A program made the translations under genes and the position numbers. DNA of 64,000 bases from Rhizophagus clarus. Taxonomy: Eukaryota > Glomeromycota > Glomeromycetes > Glomerales > Glomeraceae. Under the pieces are notes generated by a model. The model did no database searches. It worked only from the letters and a program-made list of their open reading frames with translations, and was not told the origin of the DNA. How positions within the stretch are numbered: the stretch's first letter is position 1; each line of letters starts with the position of its first letter. Location of the stretch: contig BLAL01000252.1 of assembly GCA_015698045.1 (NCBI GenBank), positions 1,364,001 to 1,428,000 of the forward strand, given 5' to 3'. This document shows positions 12,467 to 24,627 of this stretch, one piece after another.

Positions 12467-13168
12467 TTAAGATTTCGTAATTTTCCAAAGATTTCCACTA
12501 ATAAAAGCCGTATACATTGCATTTGCAGTGGCACAACCAGCTACTTTCGCATTCCAATTATCTGTATGTACAACAGTTTTCTCACCGGTATTTGTATCAA
12601 CTATTGTAAGAAATACGTCGTAAGCAAACAACTTATTATCTAATGTAAGTAATTGGAGTGTATTTTCCCATCCGTTACTAAGAATTCTATAGGTCCAATC
12701 TTTCAAATTAATTTTATAGATTTTCCCACTATCATGGACCGAATAAGCGTAATCACCAATTACTGTGATGGATCGTGTAGCCCCCCAGTTATCATTCTGA
12801 ACATTTTGATAAGTGCCGTCAAGACGAATTTCCCAGATAGCATCAAGGACGACGTAAATGTGGTCATTGTAAGCGAAAATTGTTTTTGCTTTCTCCCATC
12901 CACCGCCTGCTTCAGCCCATTTGAAAACGTTAGTGTAAGACGAGGTACTAATCTTGTAAATGAATCCGTCAGGACGAATAGCGTAAATGAAGTTAGCATT
13001 AGTAGTTGCTGCTACAATATTTGGCCATTCTGAACCAATTTGAGTGTATCTGCCACCTGGAGTAACTTCATACATGTGGTTTGCGAATACGACAATGTTT
13101 TCGCCGTTTGGCGCCATAGCAGTTGAGCTTCCCCAATTGGAAGCGAGAAGATTTTTAGGCCAACCCAT
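12467..13168 (-). CDS. Tectonin-like beta-propeller repeat protein
   Basis: A single exon of 233 aa without a signal peptide. Five to six repeats of about 38-45 aa are visible. Each carries a Trp-containing strand such as NWGSS, EWPNIVA, NWGATRS or NWNAKVAG, followed by an AxxxxIY/YA and G-x-I-Y-K-I/L-W-K-I pattern (for example DGFIYKISTS, SGKIYKINLK, SGNLWKITKS). This is the pattern of tectonin (TECPR) propellers, which form ring-shaped lectins or recognition proteins. Fungal members can bind methylated or O-linked glycans and are implicated in defence; that role is only inferred here. Start and stop are clean, and no intron is needed. It stands isolated between decayed and mobile DNA. A related propeller fold such as a PQQ-like or Kelch-like protein is the main alternative. 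Confidence 0.7.
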   Translation of the reverse strand: MGWPKNLLASNWGSSTAMAPNGENIVVFANHMYEVTPGGRYTQIGSEWPNIVAATTNANFIYAIRPDGFIYKISTSSYTNVFKWAEAGGGWEKAKTIFAYNDHIYVVLDAIWEIRLDGTYQNVQNDNWGATRSITVIGDYAYSVHDSGKIYKINLKDWTYRILSNGWENTLQLLTLDNKLFAYDVFLTIVDTNTGEKTVVHTDNWNAKVAGCATANAMYTAFISGNLWKITKS

Positions 13169-13754
13169 AATTAATTATTTTAGCTGAATAAATGTTGAAT
13201 ACAATCTTTTATAATGAAGTTATTTTTATCTTTTGATAGAATAAAAAAATTGCCTGGGATTTGAATCATATTTATAAGATGGATTTTTTTTGTGCGAGTT
13301 GCACAAGTGGTTGTTTGATTTCATGATTTTTTTTTTATACAATTGCAAGTAATAAACAATCATTCGAGTTTTATTTTGATTGCATATCTGAAATCTGACA
13401 GGTTTTGTGGCATGGCAATGTGAAAAAAACTATTCCTTTTATCATAGAGCCTTTAGAATTTGATTCTAGATATATTTTTACCTGCTCTACAAGTTAGAGC
13501 TTAGATCCGGTGAATATCCTAATGGCTTATTCAGTGAATATCCTAGGTTACGGATATATCCGTTCACTTTTGGATAGGATATCCGGATTCACTTAAAAAA
13601 AATAGGATATTCATTGAATATAATCCGGATAGCTAGGATATGATGTAATTATGATGTAATTATGATGTAAACATGATGTAATAAAATTATAAAATATTCT
13701 AACGGCATATATAATAAAATATTTTTTAAAAAAAGCTAAACTTAAAGAAACAGA
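13169..13754. other. Spacer with GGATATCC-type repeats before the hAT relic
   Basis: The first part should hold the promoter of the minus-strand tectonin-like gene. From about 13500 to 13640 the words GGATAT/ATATCC and GTGAATATCC recur in both orientations. Around 13636-13680 an ATGATGTAATT word is tandemly repeated about four times. Short inverted words next to a hAT transposase are typical of hAT subterminal regions, but I could not define matching terminal inverted repeats. Confidence 0.4.
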
Positions 13755-15014
13755 ATGTCTAGCCAAAAACGTAATATAATAGAAGTAGATAAAACATTGA
13801 GGATTACTTAAATCTTGATAAATGTCAAAATACAGATGATGAAAATAATGCTTTTAAAATTCTTTTAGAATCTGGTGGCTATAATCAAAATACATGCAAA
13901 AAAGGTGGATCTAAACCGCATAGTTGGGTATGGAATTTAGGTGATAGATGATCTCATCCATCAGAATAATGTATGGGTTTTTCATTGTAATCAGAAAACG
14001 AAAAATGATGATAAATGCAAATCTCAAATAAAAATTAAAGGACCAATGGGAAATATTATTCATCATCTAAGTTGTATTTATGGAATTATCAAAATACAAA
14101 AATTGAAGATCTTACATTAAACCAGCCACAAAGAAAGCAGATGAAATTAGATGCCTATGCTATTGATGTTAAACAACAACAGCAAGTGCAACATCAACAA
14201 TCTACACTTAAAGCTGATCAGTAAATGTATATTGAAAATCTTCTTTATGAATGGGTAATTGAAGATGCGCAGCCAATGCTCTTTAAATCAATTGCATTTG
14301 GCCAATTTGTGGATGCATTGAATTCTTTATTTGAGATTCCAAATGAAAAGCGCTTTAAACAAAATATTAATAAAGCATGCAGGATTATAACTGAACATAT
14401 GAAGAATATTTTCACATATGATCTTTGAACATCAAGATCAAAGCAAGGTTTCCTTGGAGTAATCTGTCATTATATTATTAAAGATTTTGAACTCAAAGAG
14501 ATTATCTTAGCAATTAAATATCTTCAATATCCACATACAGCTAATCAAATTCAAGAAACTTTGAAAGATATTATTAATCAATGGAGTTTAAAAGAAAAAA
14601 TATTTTTTTGTATCAGTGATAATGCAACTAGTAATATGAAAAAAATGCTTAATCAGATTTCATGAATAAAACAGCTTTCTTGCACTGCTCACATACTGCA
14701 GTTAGTGATAGGGAAAGGGTTGTTACCAGCAGAAATTTTAATTGTTAGAGTTAAGCATGTAATAAATTTTTTTAGTACTCCAAAGCAAAGTGAAAGGCTT
14801 ATTACTGCTCAAAAAGATAATTCAAATGATCTTAATAATGACTTAACTAAAGAATCATGTAAATACTTTTTGCATATTATAACTGATGTTGATACCAGAT
14901 GGAGTAGCACATATTTTGCATGGAAACAGTTAATTCTTTTAAAGTCTTATATTAATAATATGCTAAGTATCATGACATTAAGCAGAGATGCTGAAACTAA
15001 AAAAGATTTAAAAC

Positions 15015-17143
15015 TAAGGCTCCGATCAGTTTTGGTAATTACCAAACCATACTAATCAATTTTGGTATCAGAGCGGTTTCAGTTTTACGGTTTACCAAAC
15101 CAAAACTTTTGGTAAATTTACTGATCAGTTTCAGTAACTGCAGTTTCAGTACCAGTTTCGTGATTTACCAAACTAAATTACTGAATCGATTTATACTAAA
15201 TAACATAATAAACAAAAATATTTTATATAATATAATATAATAAAAAAACATTTTTAATTAATTATTTTGATAAAACAAACCATTTCACAGTGGTATTTTA
15301 TCAACAAACAAGTTGCGAAATGTTAATTGGATAAAAAAAATGTTCGCAGCAGTTTTTTGTCAAATTAATTACAAAACTGTTGCGAAACATTTTGTTAATT
15401 AATTTTAATAAAAAAAAATCATTTCTTTTTGTTGCTATAATTAAAAAATGTTGCGAAACATTTTTTATTGGTTATCTGTTAATTTTAATAAAAAAAAACA
15501 CTTTGCAACATTTTTTTGTTGCTTTAATTAAAAATGTTGCGAAACGTTTTTTATCAGTTAATTTAATAAAAAAATAATGTTTCACAAATATTTTTTTATC
15601 ACTTTAATAAAAACGTTGCAAAATGTTTTTATCTGTTAATTTTAATAAAAAAATCATTTAATTATTTTGCAAATGTTTTTTTATCACTTTAATAAAAAAC
15701 ATTGCGAAATGTTTTTTATCATTAATTTAATAAAAAAAAACATTTTGCAACATTTTTTTATCACTTTAATAGAAAATGTTGCAAAACATTTTTTATCAGT
15801 TAGTTAATAAAAAAGTATCATTTTGCAACATTTTTTTATTGCTTTAATAGAAAATGTTGCGAAATGTTTTTATCTGTTAATTTTAATAAAAAATCATTTA
15901 ATCATTTTGCAAATATTTTTTTATTACTTTAATAAAAAACATTGCGAAATATTTTTTATCATTAATTTAATAAAAAAAAATGGTTTGCAACATTTTTTTA
16001 TCACTTTAATAGAAAACGTTATGAAACATTTTTGTCTGTTAATTTTAATAAAAAAAACATTTCACAAATGTTTTTTTTTGTTGCTTTAATAAAAAACGTT
16101 GTGAAATGTTTTTATCTGTTAATTTTAATAAAAAAAGCATTTTGCAAACATTTTTTATCACTTTAATAGAAAACGTTGCAAAACATTTTTTATCAGTTAA
16201 TTAAATAAAAAAATAATGTTTTGCAATATTTTTTTTATCACTTTAATAGAAAACATTGCAAAATATTTTTTATCGTTAATTTAATAAAAAAATGTTTCGC
16301 AATGTTTTTATCACTTTAATAGAAAATGTTGCAAAACGTTTTTGTCTGTTAATTTTAATAAAAAAATATTTCACAAACATTTTTTTTGTTGCTTTAATAG
16401 AAACGTTGCAAAATGTTTTTATCTATTAATTTTAATAAAAAAAGCATTTCGCAAACATTTTTTTTACCACTTTAATAGAAAACGTTGTAAAATATTTTTT
16501 ATTGGTTAATTTAATAAAAAAATGTCTCGCAACATTTTTTGTCACTTTAATAGAAAACATTGTAAAACATTTTTTATCAGTTAGTTAATAAAAAAATAAC
16601 ATTTCGCAACATTTTTTTATTGCTTTAATAGAAAACGTTGTTAAACATTTTTGTCAGTTAATTTTAATAAAAAAACGTTTTGCAAACATTTTTTTTGTTG
16701 CTTTAATAGAAACTGTCGCGAAACATTTTTATTTGTTAATTTTAATAAAAAAAGCATTTCACAAACATTTTTTTTATCACTTTAATAGAAAACATTGCGA
16801 AACATTTTTTATCAGTTAATTTAATAAAAAAAAATATTTTGCAACATTTTTTTTGTCACTTTAATAGAAAACGTTGCAAAACATTTTTTATTAGTTAATT
16901 TAGTAAAAAAATGATTCACAACTTTATTTTTTGTCACCTTAATAAAAAATATTGTGAAACATTTTATTAGTTGATGTCGCAATATTGGTAAATCAGTTCA
17001 GTTTTCAGTAATTATCGATTGGTTTCAATAATCATTAATACCAATACTGGTCAGTTTCAGTAATCATCAATACCAATACCGATCAATTCAGTTTGGTATC
17101 AGTTTTTGCAAAAATTGAACTGAACTGAACCGATCAGAACTCT
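15015..17143. mobile_element. MULE-like non-autonomous element 1, inserted in the hAT relic
   Basis: The element is flanked by a 9-bp direct repeat ATTTAAAAC (15006-15014 and 17144-17152). Its ends are diverged inverted copies of a GGCTCCGATC / GATCAGAACTCT terminus. Inside the ends, words such as CAGTTTTGGTA and ACCAAAACT alternate. The interior is a long tandem array without a credible ORF. A 9-bp target duplication is usual for Mutator-like elements, so the class is inferred from that. It is older than element 2, judged by poorer terminal matches and greater repeat decay. Confidence 0.8.
15300..16970. repeat. About 80-bp tandem repeats with CGTTGCGAAACG-type palindromes
   Basis: Roughly twenty degenerate units spaced about 80 bp fill element 1. 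Each unit has a CACTTTAATAGAAAACGTTG segment, a poly-T stretch, an ATCAGTTAATTTAATAAAA segment and a TTTCGCAACATTTTT segment. AACGTTGCGAAACATT and its inverse are thus opposed within every unit. The short open frames here arise only from the repeat. Confidence 0.85.
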
Positions 17144-17639
17144 ATTTAAAACAGTTAAAAGAAATTAACTTAACAGATGATGAATATGAATGCATAAGAG
17201 ATTTAATTGAAGTATTAGATCTATTTGTTAAAGTAACTGAATATTTAAAAAATAGCCATTATTTAACAATGGGATTTATATATCTAGCTGTTGAAAAACT
17301 TAAGAATGAACTCATACCATTAGTTTTAAATAAAATATAAACTAATACTGATTTAGAATCTCCTAATGATACCTTTGATGAACATAATTTTAAGGATGCA
17401 CTAAAAGAAAATAAACCTAGTGCTATTAGAAAAATTAAATTAATGATTCTGTGAATACTAAAGGATTGGTGAATTCTGTTAAATCTAATTTGTATAAAGC
17501 ATTACAATCATATTTTCCTATTATTGAAAAAGAAAATTTTTTAGTGGCAATTCTTAATCCAAGATAGAAAGATTTGTCATTTACCACAAATGAGCAATAT
17601 AAATTAGTTCAGAAGGATCTTAAAGATATATATGGAACT

Positions 17640-18624
17640 AGGGCTCCGATCAGTTTCGGTAATTACTGAACTGTACCGACCGGTTTCGGTATCGGAACGG
17701 TTTCGGTTTTATGATTTATTGAATTGAAACTTTCGGTTTCGGTATCGGTTTTGCGATTTACTGAACCGATTTACTGATAATAAAAACGTTTTTTTTTTAT
17801 AAGAAAAACGTAAATAATGTAGTTAAAAAAAAACGTTGCGAAACGTTTTTTACATAAACATTTGATATAAAAAATAACGTTTCGCAACGTTATTTTTGCG
17901 AAACTTGTAAAAAACGTTGCGAAACGTTTTTTACATAAACGATTTGATAAAAAATAACGTTTCGCAACGTTATTTTTGCGAAACTTGTAAAAAATGTTGC
18001 GAAACGTTTTTTACATAAACGATTTGATAAAAAAAATAACGTTTTGCAACGTTATTTTTGTGGAACTTGTAAAAAACGTTGCGAAACATTTTTTACATAA
18101 ACAATTTATTATGAAAAATAACGATTCGCAATATTATTTTTGCGAACATTGTAAAAAACGTTGCGAAACGTTTTTTACATAAACGTTTGATATAAAAAAA
18201 ATAACGTTTCGCAACGTTATTTTTGCGAAATTTGTAAAAAATGTTGCGAAATGTTTTTTACATCAGAAATTTAATATAGAAAACAATATTTCGCAACGTT
18301 ATTTTCCTTTTTTATTTAAAAATGTTGCGAAACGTTTTTATAAAACGATTTAATATAAAAAAACGTCTCGCAACGTTTTTTTTGTCACTTTAATAAAAAA
18401 CGTTGCGAAACGTTTTTTTATGGATGATTTGATAAGAAAAAATCGTTTCGCAACTTTTTTTTGCTAAACGTTGCGAAACGTTTTTTTACTAAACTCGTTC
18501 GGTAAATCGGTTCGGTTTTCGGTAATTACCGATCGGTTTTGGTAATCATTAATACCGATACCGATTAATTCGGTTCGGTATCGGTTTTTGCAAAAACCGA
18601 ACCGAACCGAACCGATCGGAGCCC
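17640..18624. mobile_element. MULE-like non-autonomous element 2, inserted in the hAT relic
   Basis: The ends AGGGCTCCGATC and GATCGGAGCCCT are exact inverted copies. They are flanked by a direct repeat of at least 9 bp, TATGGAACT (17631-17639 and 18627-18635), extendable to 11 bp with two bases shared with the terminus. Subterminal stretches are rich in GGTTTCGGTATCGG and its complement ACCGATACCG. The interior has no ORF and consists of tandem palindromic units. Terminal and internal similarity make it a younger relative of element 1 at 15015-17143. Confidence 0.87.
17820..18490. repeat. About 80-bp tandem array of AACGTTGCGAAACGTT / AACGTTTCGCAACGTT
   Basis: About eight units alternate the near-palindrome AAACGTTGCGAAACGTTTTT and its inverse AACGTTTCGCAACGTTATT, separated by an ACATAAACGATTTGATA spacer. 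This is the less-decayed version of the array in element 1. Confidence 0.88.
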
Positions 18625-19010
18625 TATATGGAACTGCAAAAGCCTCAAGTTTTATAATAATTGAAAGTTCTAATAATGATTTGTTAGGAATTAAGAAAAA
18701 AAAAAATTGTATTTACCAAAGAAGTATTTTTGAATCTGAAGATACTATTAATAGCAAAGATAATGAAATTGATTAATATTTAGCAATTTCTCAGCAAGTA
18801 AAAAGTATCAATGCTTTAAAATGATGGGATATACGTAAAAAAGAATTTCCAATTTTATCTGAATTAGCATGAAAGTATTTGGTAGTTCAAGCTATATCAG
18901 CTGCAAGTGAGAGACTATTCAGTGATGCAAAAAATATTATGACTGCAAAATGCACCTTCATAAAATCCAATTTATTTGAATCGTTAATTTTTTTAAAAAA
19001 AATAGGTTAA

Positions 19011-19729
19011 TTGTAGGTGAAATATTTAGTAATTAAATATATTTAGAAATAACTGATGATATTCATTATTAAATATATAATATACTAGCCATTAAATAAC
19101 AAATAAAGCAGGCATTAACATTTTTACTTTATTAATAATTACCAATGGATTTTATAGTAAATTTACTAATTTTCATTGATAGATAAAAAAATAGTATATA
19201 TAATATTATATTAGATAACTATAATAATTTTATTATAAAATTGTGAAATAAATTTTAGATCTAAATTTTTAAAAAATCCAATAAATATCCTGTAAATATT
19301 AAGGTTGCTGGGTGAAATTAGGTAGTTTAGCAAACTATCTAAATGTCGAAAGGGTAAAACTTGATGAAACTATATTAAAATCTTAGTAAAAATTAGCGAA
19401 ACTTGACAAATGTTAAAACTTATAGTAAATCATATTAAATAGCGAAACAATAGTAAAATATTATTAAAAAATCAGTAAAACTAGAGTTTAGTCGTTTAGC
19501 CAAATTTAAAATTAGTTTAGACAGACAACCTTAAACTGAATATTCAGATTTTATCATCTGGGTTGACATTTAAAATTAATATCAAAATATTCAGATTTAT
19601 GATCTTTGAACAGATGCATTTAATGAATATCAACGAATAAACTAGATCTAAACTTTATTTCAAGGTTACTTAAAATTAAAAAGGCAGGTTTAAAGTCATT
19701 TTTAACATATTACAAAATCTAAAAAAATC
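19011..19729. other. AT-rich spacer after the hAT relic
   Basis: There is no gene here. Between about 19370 and 19500 a short word (AAACTTG / GTAAAA / ATTAAAA) recurs loosely. The right end of the hAT element should lie here but no convincing terminal repeat was found. Confidence 0.45.
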
Positions 19730-21520
19730 CTCCATTAAAAATATTTCATATAAACTTTTAGAAAACTTTAAAAAAGAAAAATTTATTTATTAAAATTATT
19801 CTATATGAATCTTAGAGAATCTCTCAAAAAAAAAATTTTTTATCAGATATTCTATATGAACTCTTTTCATATAAACTTTTAAAAATCTCTTACAAAAAAA
19901 TTTTTTATCAAAAAATCCCATGCAAATTCTTTTTATATGAATTCTTAAAAAATTTTATAAAAAAATTTTCTATCAGATATTCTATATAAACTTTTTCAAT
20001 ATAAACTCTTAGAAAATTTTTTAAAAAAAATTTTCTATTAAAGATATCCTATATAAACCCTACCCTTACTATATAAATATTTGGAAAATCTTTATTAAAA
20101 TATCTCATACCAGTTTTTCTTACACGAACTCTAAAAAAATTATTTAAAAAAAATTTTCTATTAAAAAATTTCATACAAACCCTTCCATATAAACTTTTAG
20201 AAAAACTTAAGAAAAATTTTTCTATCAGATGTTCTATACAACTCTTTCCATATAAACTTTTAAAACTTATAAAAAAAAATTTTTATCAAAAAATTCCATA
20301 CAAATTCTTTTCATATGAACTCTAAAAAGTTTCACAAAAAAATTTCTATTAGATATTCTATACAAACTCTTTCAATATGAATTCTTAGAAAATCTTTTTA
20401 AAAAAATTTTCTATTAAAGATATCCATACAAACCCTTACTATATAAATACTTGGAAAAATCTTTATTATAATATTCTATACAAACTCTTCCTATACAAAC
20501 TCTAAGAAAATCTTTTAAAAAAAAATTTTTTATCAAAAAATCCATATGAATTCTTTTCTTATAAACTCAGAAAATCTTTTAAGAAAAATTTTTTTATCAA
20601 ATATCAAAAAATCTCTTAAAAAAATTTTTTATCAAAGATATCTTATATGAATCCTTATTATTATATAAACATTTAGAAAATTTTTATTAAAATATTTATA
20701 TGAACTCTTCTCATACAAACTCTAAGAAAATCTCTTAAAAAAAAATTTTCTATCAAAGAATCTCATACAAATCCTTTTTATAAGAACTTTAGAAAATCTC
20801 TTAAAAAAAATTTTTCTATCAGATATTTCATATGAACTTTTTTCATATGAACTTTTAAAAAATCTTTCAAAAAAAAAATTTTTTATTAAATATCCTATAC
20901 GAATCCTTTTCATATGACTCTTAAAAATCTCTTAAAAAAAAAATTTTCTATTAAAAATATCCTATACAAATCCTTTCTATATAAACTCTTGGAAAATATA
21001 AATTCTTTTTATACAAACTCTTAGAAAATCTTACAAAAAAAAATTTTCTATTAGATATCCCATATAAATTGAACTTTTAAAAAAAAAATTTTCTATCAGA
21101 TATCTCATATGAACTCTTCTCATATAAACTTTTAGAAATAAAAAAAAAATCTATTTATCAAAAATATTTTATACGAATTTTAGAAAATCTTTCAAAAAAA
21201 TTTTCCTTTTAGTTATTTTACATAAACCCTTTTTATATGAACTCTTAGAAAATTTCACAAAAAAATTTTCTATTAGATATTTTATACAAACTCTTTTCAT
21301 ATGAACTCTTAGAAAATCTCTTAAAAAAAATTATCTATTAAAAATATTCAACAAACCTTTCTTATATAAACTCTTAGAAAATCTTTTAAAAATCAAATAT
21401 TCTATATAAACTCTTTCTATACAAACTCTTAAAAAATAAAAAAAAATTTCTATCAGATATTCTATATGAACTCTTCCTATACAAACTTTTAGAAATTTCA
21501 AAAAATAAAAATATCAAGAG
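19730..21520. repeat. Degenerate minisatellite, 1.8 kb
   Basis: Imperfect tandem units of roughly 60-130 bp combine TCTTAGAAAATCTCTTAAAA, a poly-A/T run, TTTTCTATCAGATATTC and TATATGAACTCTTTTCATA, with frequent length changes. Nothing in it looks coding. It lies next to a CACTA-like terminus at 21856 and may be interior sequence of that element. Confidence 0.8.
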
Positions 21521-21599
21521 TTTAGAGTTTTAAAATGGTTTATAAATTAAATATTTTAAAATGTTATTATTGAAAAAATCTAAAAATTCACTAATATAT

Positions 21600-21856
21600 A
21601 ATAAGTCAATTAGCAACCAATCAGTCATTAATCTGATATAATTGATTGATGACCTATTGATAACCAATAAATTTCAACTGTATACCAATCAGTCATCAAT
21701 CAGTCATATGACTGATTGATATCTGACTTGGAATTTATATCTGATTGATAAACAATTGATATCAGATTGATCAATAAGTAATCAACCAGTTTTCAATCAA
21801 TTATTAATCAGTCATATGACCAATTGTTGTCTAGTTTAACCTCCATTCAACCTGTG
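21600..21856. mobile_element. Right end of a CACTA-like element
   Basis: The tract ends ...CCATTCAACCTGTG at 21856. Its complement, CACAGGTTGAATGG, matches the terminus CACAGGTCGAATGG at 59499. Inside the end, words such as AATCAGTCATATGACTGATT recur in both orientations over about 250 bp, as in subterminal repeats. The other end was not found; it could be lost or lie left of the 19.7-21.5 kb satellite. Confidence 0.5.
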
Positions 21857-24627
21857 TTTTAAAATAATTAATATGAAAAAAAGAATAATAAATTTACACT
21901 AATTACTCAAAGTAGAATTTACTAAATTATCAATATTAAATACTTTTTTATTATGATCATAAGAGAAATCTGCTTCTTTCTTGATGATTACTCTAACTTC
22001 TACTCTTAGTGCTTTTTACAATTCAACATTTATATTAAAATATTTATCTAGCATTATTTTATTATCTCTCACAAGTCAATGGATATTTGAACTGGTATTA
22101 TTACTAGGAGCACAGTATATAGAATAGAAGCAATATTTTATATCCTCTCTTTATCTAATAAATACAAGTGCGTTTTTAACATCAAAAAAAAAAATTATCT
22201 TTCACAAAAGTTTTTTTATTATCTTAATCAAAATCATCATCTTTATCAGTTTGATTATATTCTTTTTTTTTGATCATTAATTTCAACTTCAGAAAATTCT
22301 GTAATATCATTAAAACTTTTATTTGATTTATTTAAAAAATCATTTTGTTCAAGGACTGAAAATGCATAATTTATCTCTTTCTAAGTATTACTAACATAGT
22401 ATACATACAATTTAGCTATTATTTATATTTGATCAACCAATAATCTAAAATGGCATTTTAAACATATCTATCCTAATATCAAAAATAATCTTTTATAACT
22501 GATGTTGTAAAGAGTGATAAAATTAGTTATTAACGTAATTTTTCCTATTCAACTATTACCTTGCTTAATTGTTTTTACTAATTTTCTATTGAATATTTTT
22601 TGAAAATATATTTGTATTTGTATAGCTCTTTATAATTTTTATAATTAGACATTTATAATATTAGTTCACTAATCAAATTTTTTTACCATCAATATGATTA
22701 AAATTTCAATTAACTAATAAACAATTTAATGAAAAAACTTTTTTTCAATCCCTTCTCTCTATATGATAGATGGAAAAAATATCCCAATAAGTATAGTTTA
22801 AAGTCAAATTAATATTACCTTAAATTAAAATTTTCTAAACAATATAAATAGAATTCTGAATTTAATAAATTTAGAAGTTTAATTATAAATTCAAGTTTCA
22901 TTAACTGAATAAAATAATTTAAAAGAATAGTTATTTTAAATTCTAAGAAAGTTAAAAATTTTCTTAATTAGTTTGATGATTTTAACTAGCTCTTTAATAT
23001 TCTGATAAAAGATTTAATTATGAAATAAGACTTTAATTTCATTGTTAAAATTTTTGAATGATTTTTAAGAACATAATGCAATAATTTTTTGCATCTCAAA
23101 ATCAATACAAAACAATCAAATGCAGTTTTTTAACAAGTTTTGCAATACTCTTTTAGACCATCTTTGTTAATAAGATTTTTTTGAATGTCTTTAAGTAATA
23201 TAGTATTAGCTTTATATAATGCATTTAAGAAATACAATATATTGAAGTAAATGTAGTTCAAAAATAGAAAAAATTACAACTGATAAAATGTATATTTATT
23301 TATACTACTATGCCTTTATAAGTTAAAGTTAGAGTAATATAAAACTTAGATTATCAATTATCAGTTATCATAAATATTATTAATCAGTAATTACATGATC
23401 AATTAGTAATTTATTTTGATTTTCATAATTTATTTTTAATTCTCATATTTAATTATATCTATCTGACTTTTTATGACTTAAAATTGAAATTAATTTTGAC
23501 TATTTCAATCATTTCAGAGGTCAAAATTAACTAATTTCAGTTTCATGTATACTTCATGGTTAATAAAGTTCTTATCATTATGTATATAATATTAATCTTT
23601 AGGGGGAACATATAAAAAAAAATAAAAGAAGAATCGCAAAAATTTATGAATGCAAAATGTAAAATAATTTTAATTTTAAAATAAAAACTACATAGAATTT
23701 TTTTTTATTTACATTATACTTTATAAATTACTTTACAGAAACTTGGGATTCTAAGATGATGTTAATTTGATATCAATTTGAGATATTCACAATATCATAA
23801 TTAAAAATTAAATTAATATAGTTAAATTTAAACTTAAATATGCTAATTTGATATTAATTCAATATTGATTTATGATGGCATCAAATCAATATTGTGATAG
23901 ATAAAGTTCAAATCAGCTCATATAGAGACTTTATTTGTAGATTTTAACTTAAACATAATATATATGAAAGAAACATAATTAGATTTATCACTACATAAAG
24001 AAATATTATAAATCTATAAATATGTCTACAGTTTACTCTCTCTATAACAAATTTTTATATAATGAATACCTTGCTATAATGAAGAAAAAGTTCAGATACA
24101 AATTTTTTACATTTATAATAAAACAATCCTCAGTATAGTCACTATAACAAATTTTAATCTTCAACCTATAGGATTCACTATAGTAAGATGAACTGTATAA
24201 GGTGAAATTGGAGTTTATTTTTATTAAATTTAATTTATAGTGATTAATAAAATTAAATAAATAAATAGATTATTTAAAATAAATATATTTTATAAATAAA
24301 CACATTATTATTAAATAAATTAATTGTTTTTTTTATCAACAATTTGCCAGATAATTTGGCAGATTGTATAATAACTGTTAAAACTATCAAGTTCAGAATA
24401 CATTAAACATATAGTATATATTACAATTAAATTTACATATTATAATATTAAAAAATTTTATTAGAAAATTTTTTAATTAAAATTTAATTTTTTTCTTAAA
24501 TAACATTAAAATAAAAACTGCAAATATACTTCATAAAGGTTAACTAAAAACTATAAAAAGTTAAATTTTTTTACATGTTTTTTTTATTTTGATATATAAA
24601 AAATATTTTACATATGGATAAATCTAA
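21857..24627. other. AT-rich spacer with no recognised gene
   Basis: The longest open frames are short. A faint protein-like reading on the minus strand near 21950-22130 (containing DNKIMLDKYFNINVEL) might be a scrap of a transposon protein, but the evidence is weak. Otherwise I see only low-complexity AT sequence. Confidence 0.5.

Larger units (their letters stand above)
13755..19010 (+). pseudogene. hAT-family transposase with BED-type zinc finger, dead and split by two insertions
   Basis: A diverged transposase reading runs plus-wise through many stops and frameshifts. A BED-like finger (VWVFHCNQ, later CKSQIKIKGPMGNIIHHL) comes first. Then come a core with CTAHILQLVIGKGL and DVDTRWSSTYFAWKQL, and a C-terminal hAT dimerisation signature (AISAASERLFSDAKNIMTAK, 18893 on). 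Introducing no changes, the frame contains TGA, TAA and TAG stops (for example near 13930, 14425, 14661, 17338, 18821 and 18870), so it cannot be functional. Elements at 15015-17143 and 17640-18624 interrupt it. Skipping each element together with one copy of its target duplication restores a continuous local reading (DLKQLKEINL and KDIYGTAKAS), which shows the gene was there first. Confidence 0.85.

Noticed and set aside
12653-13033. A 126-codon plus-strand frame opposite the tectonin-like gene.
   Set aside because: It is antisense to a gene with clear repeat motifs and has no features of its own.
15380-16089. Short frames such as LINFNKKKSFLFVAIIKKCC in the hAT-interrupting element.
   Set aside because: They repeat with the 80-bp unit and contain no known domain.
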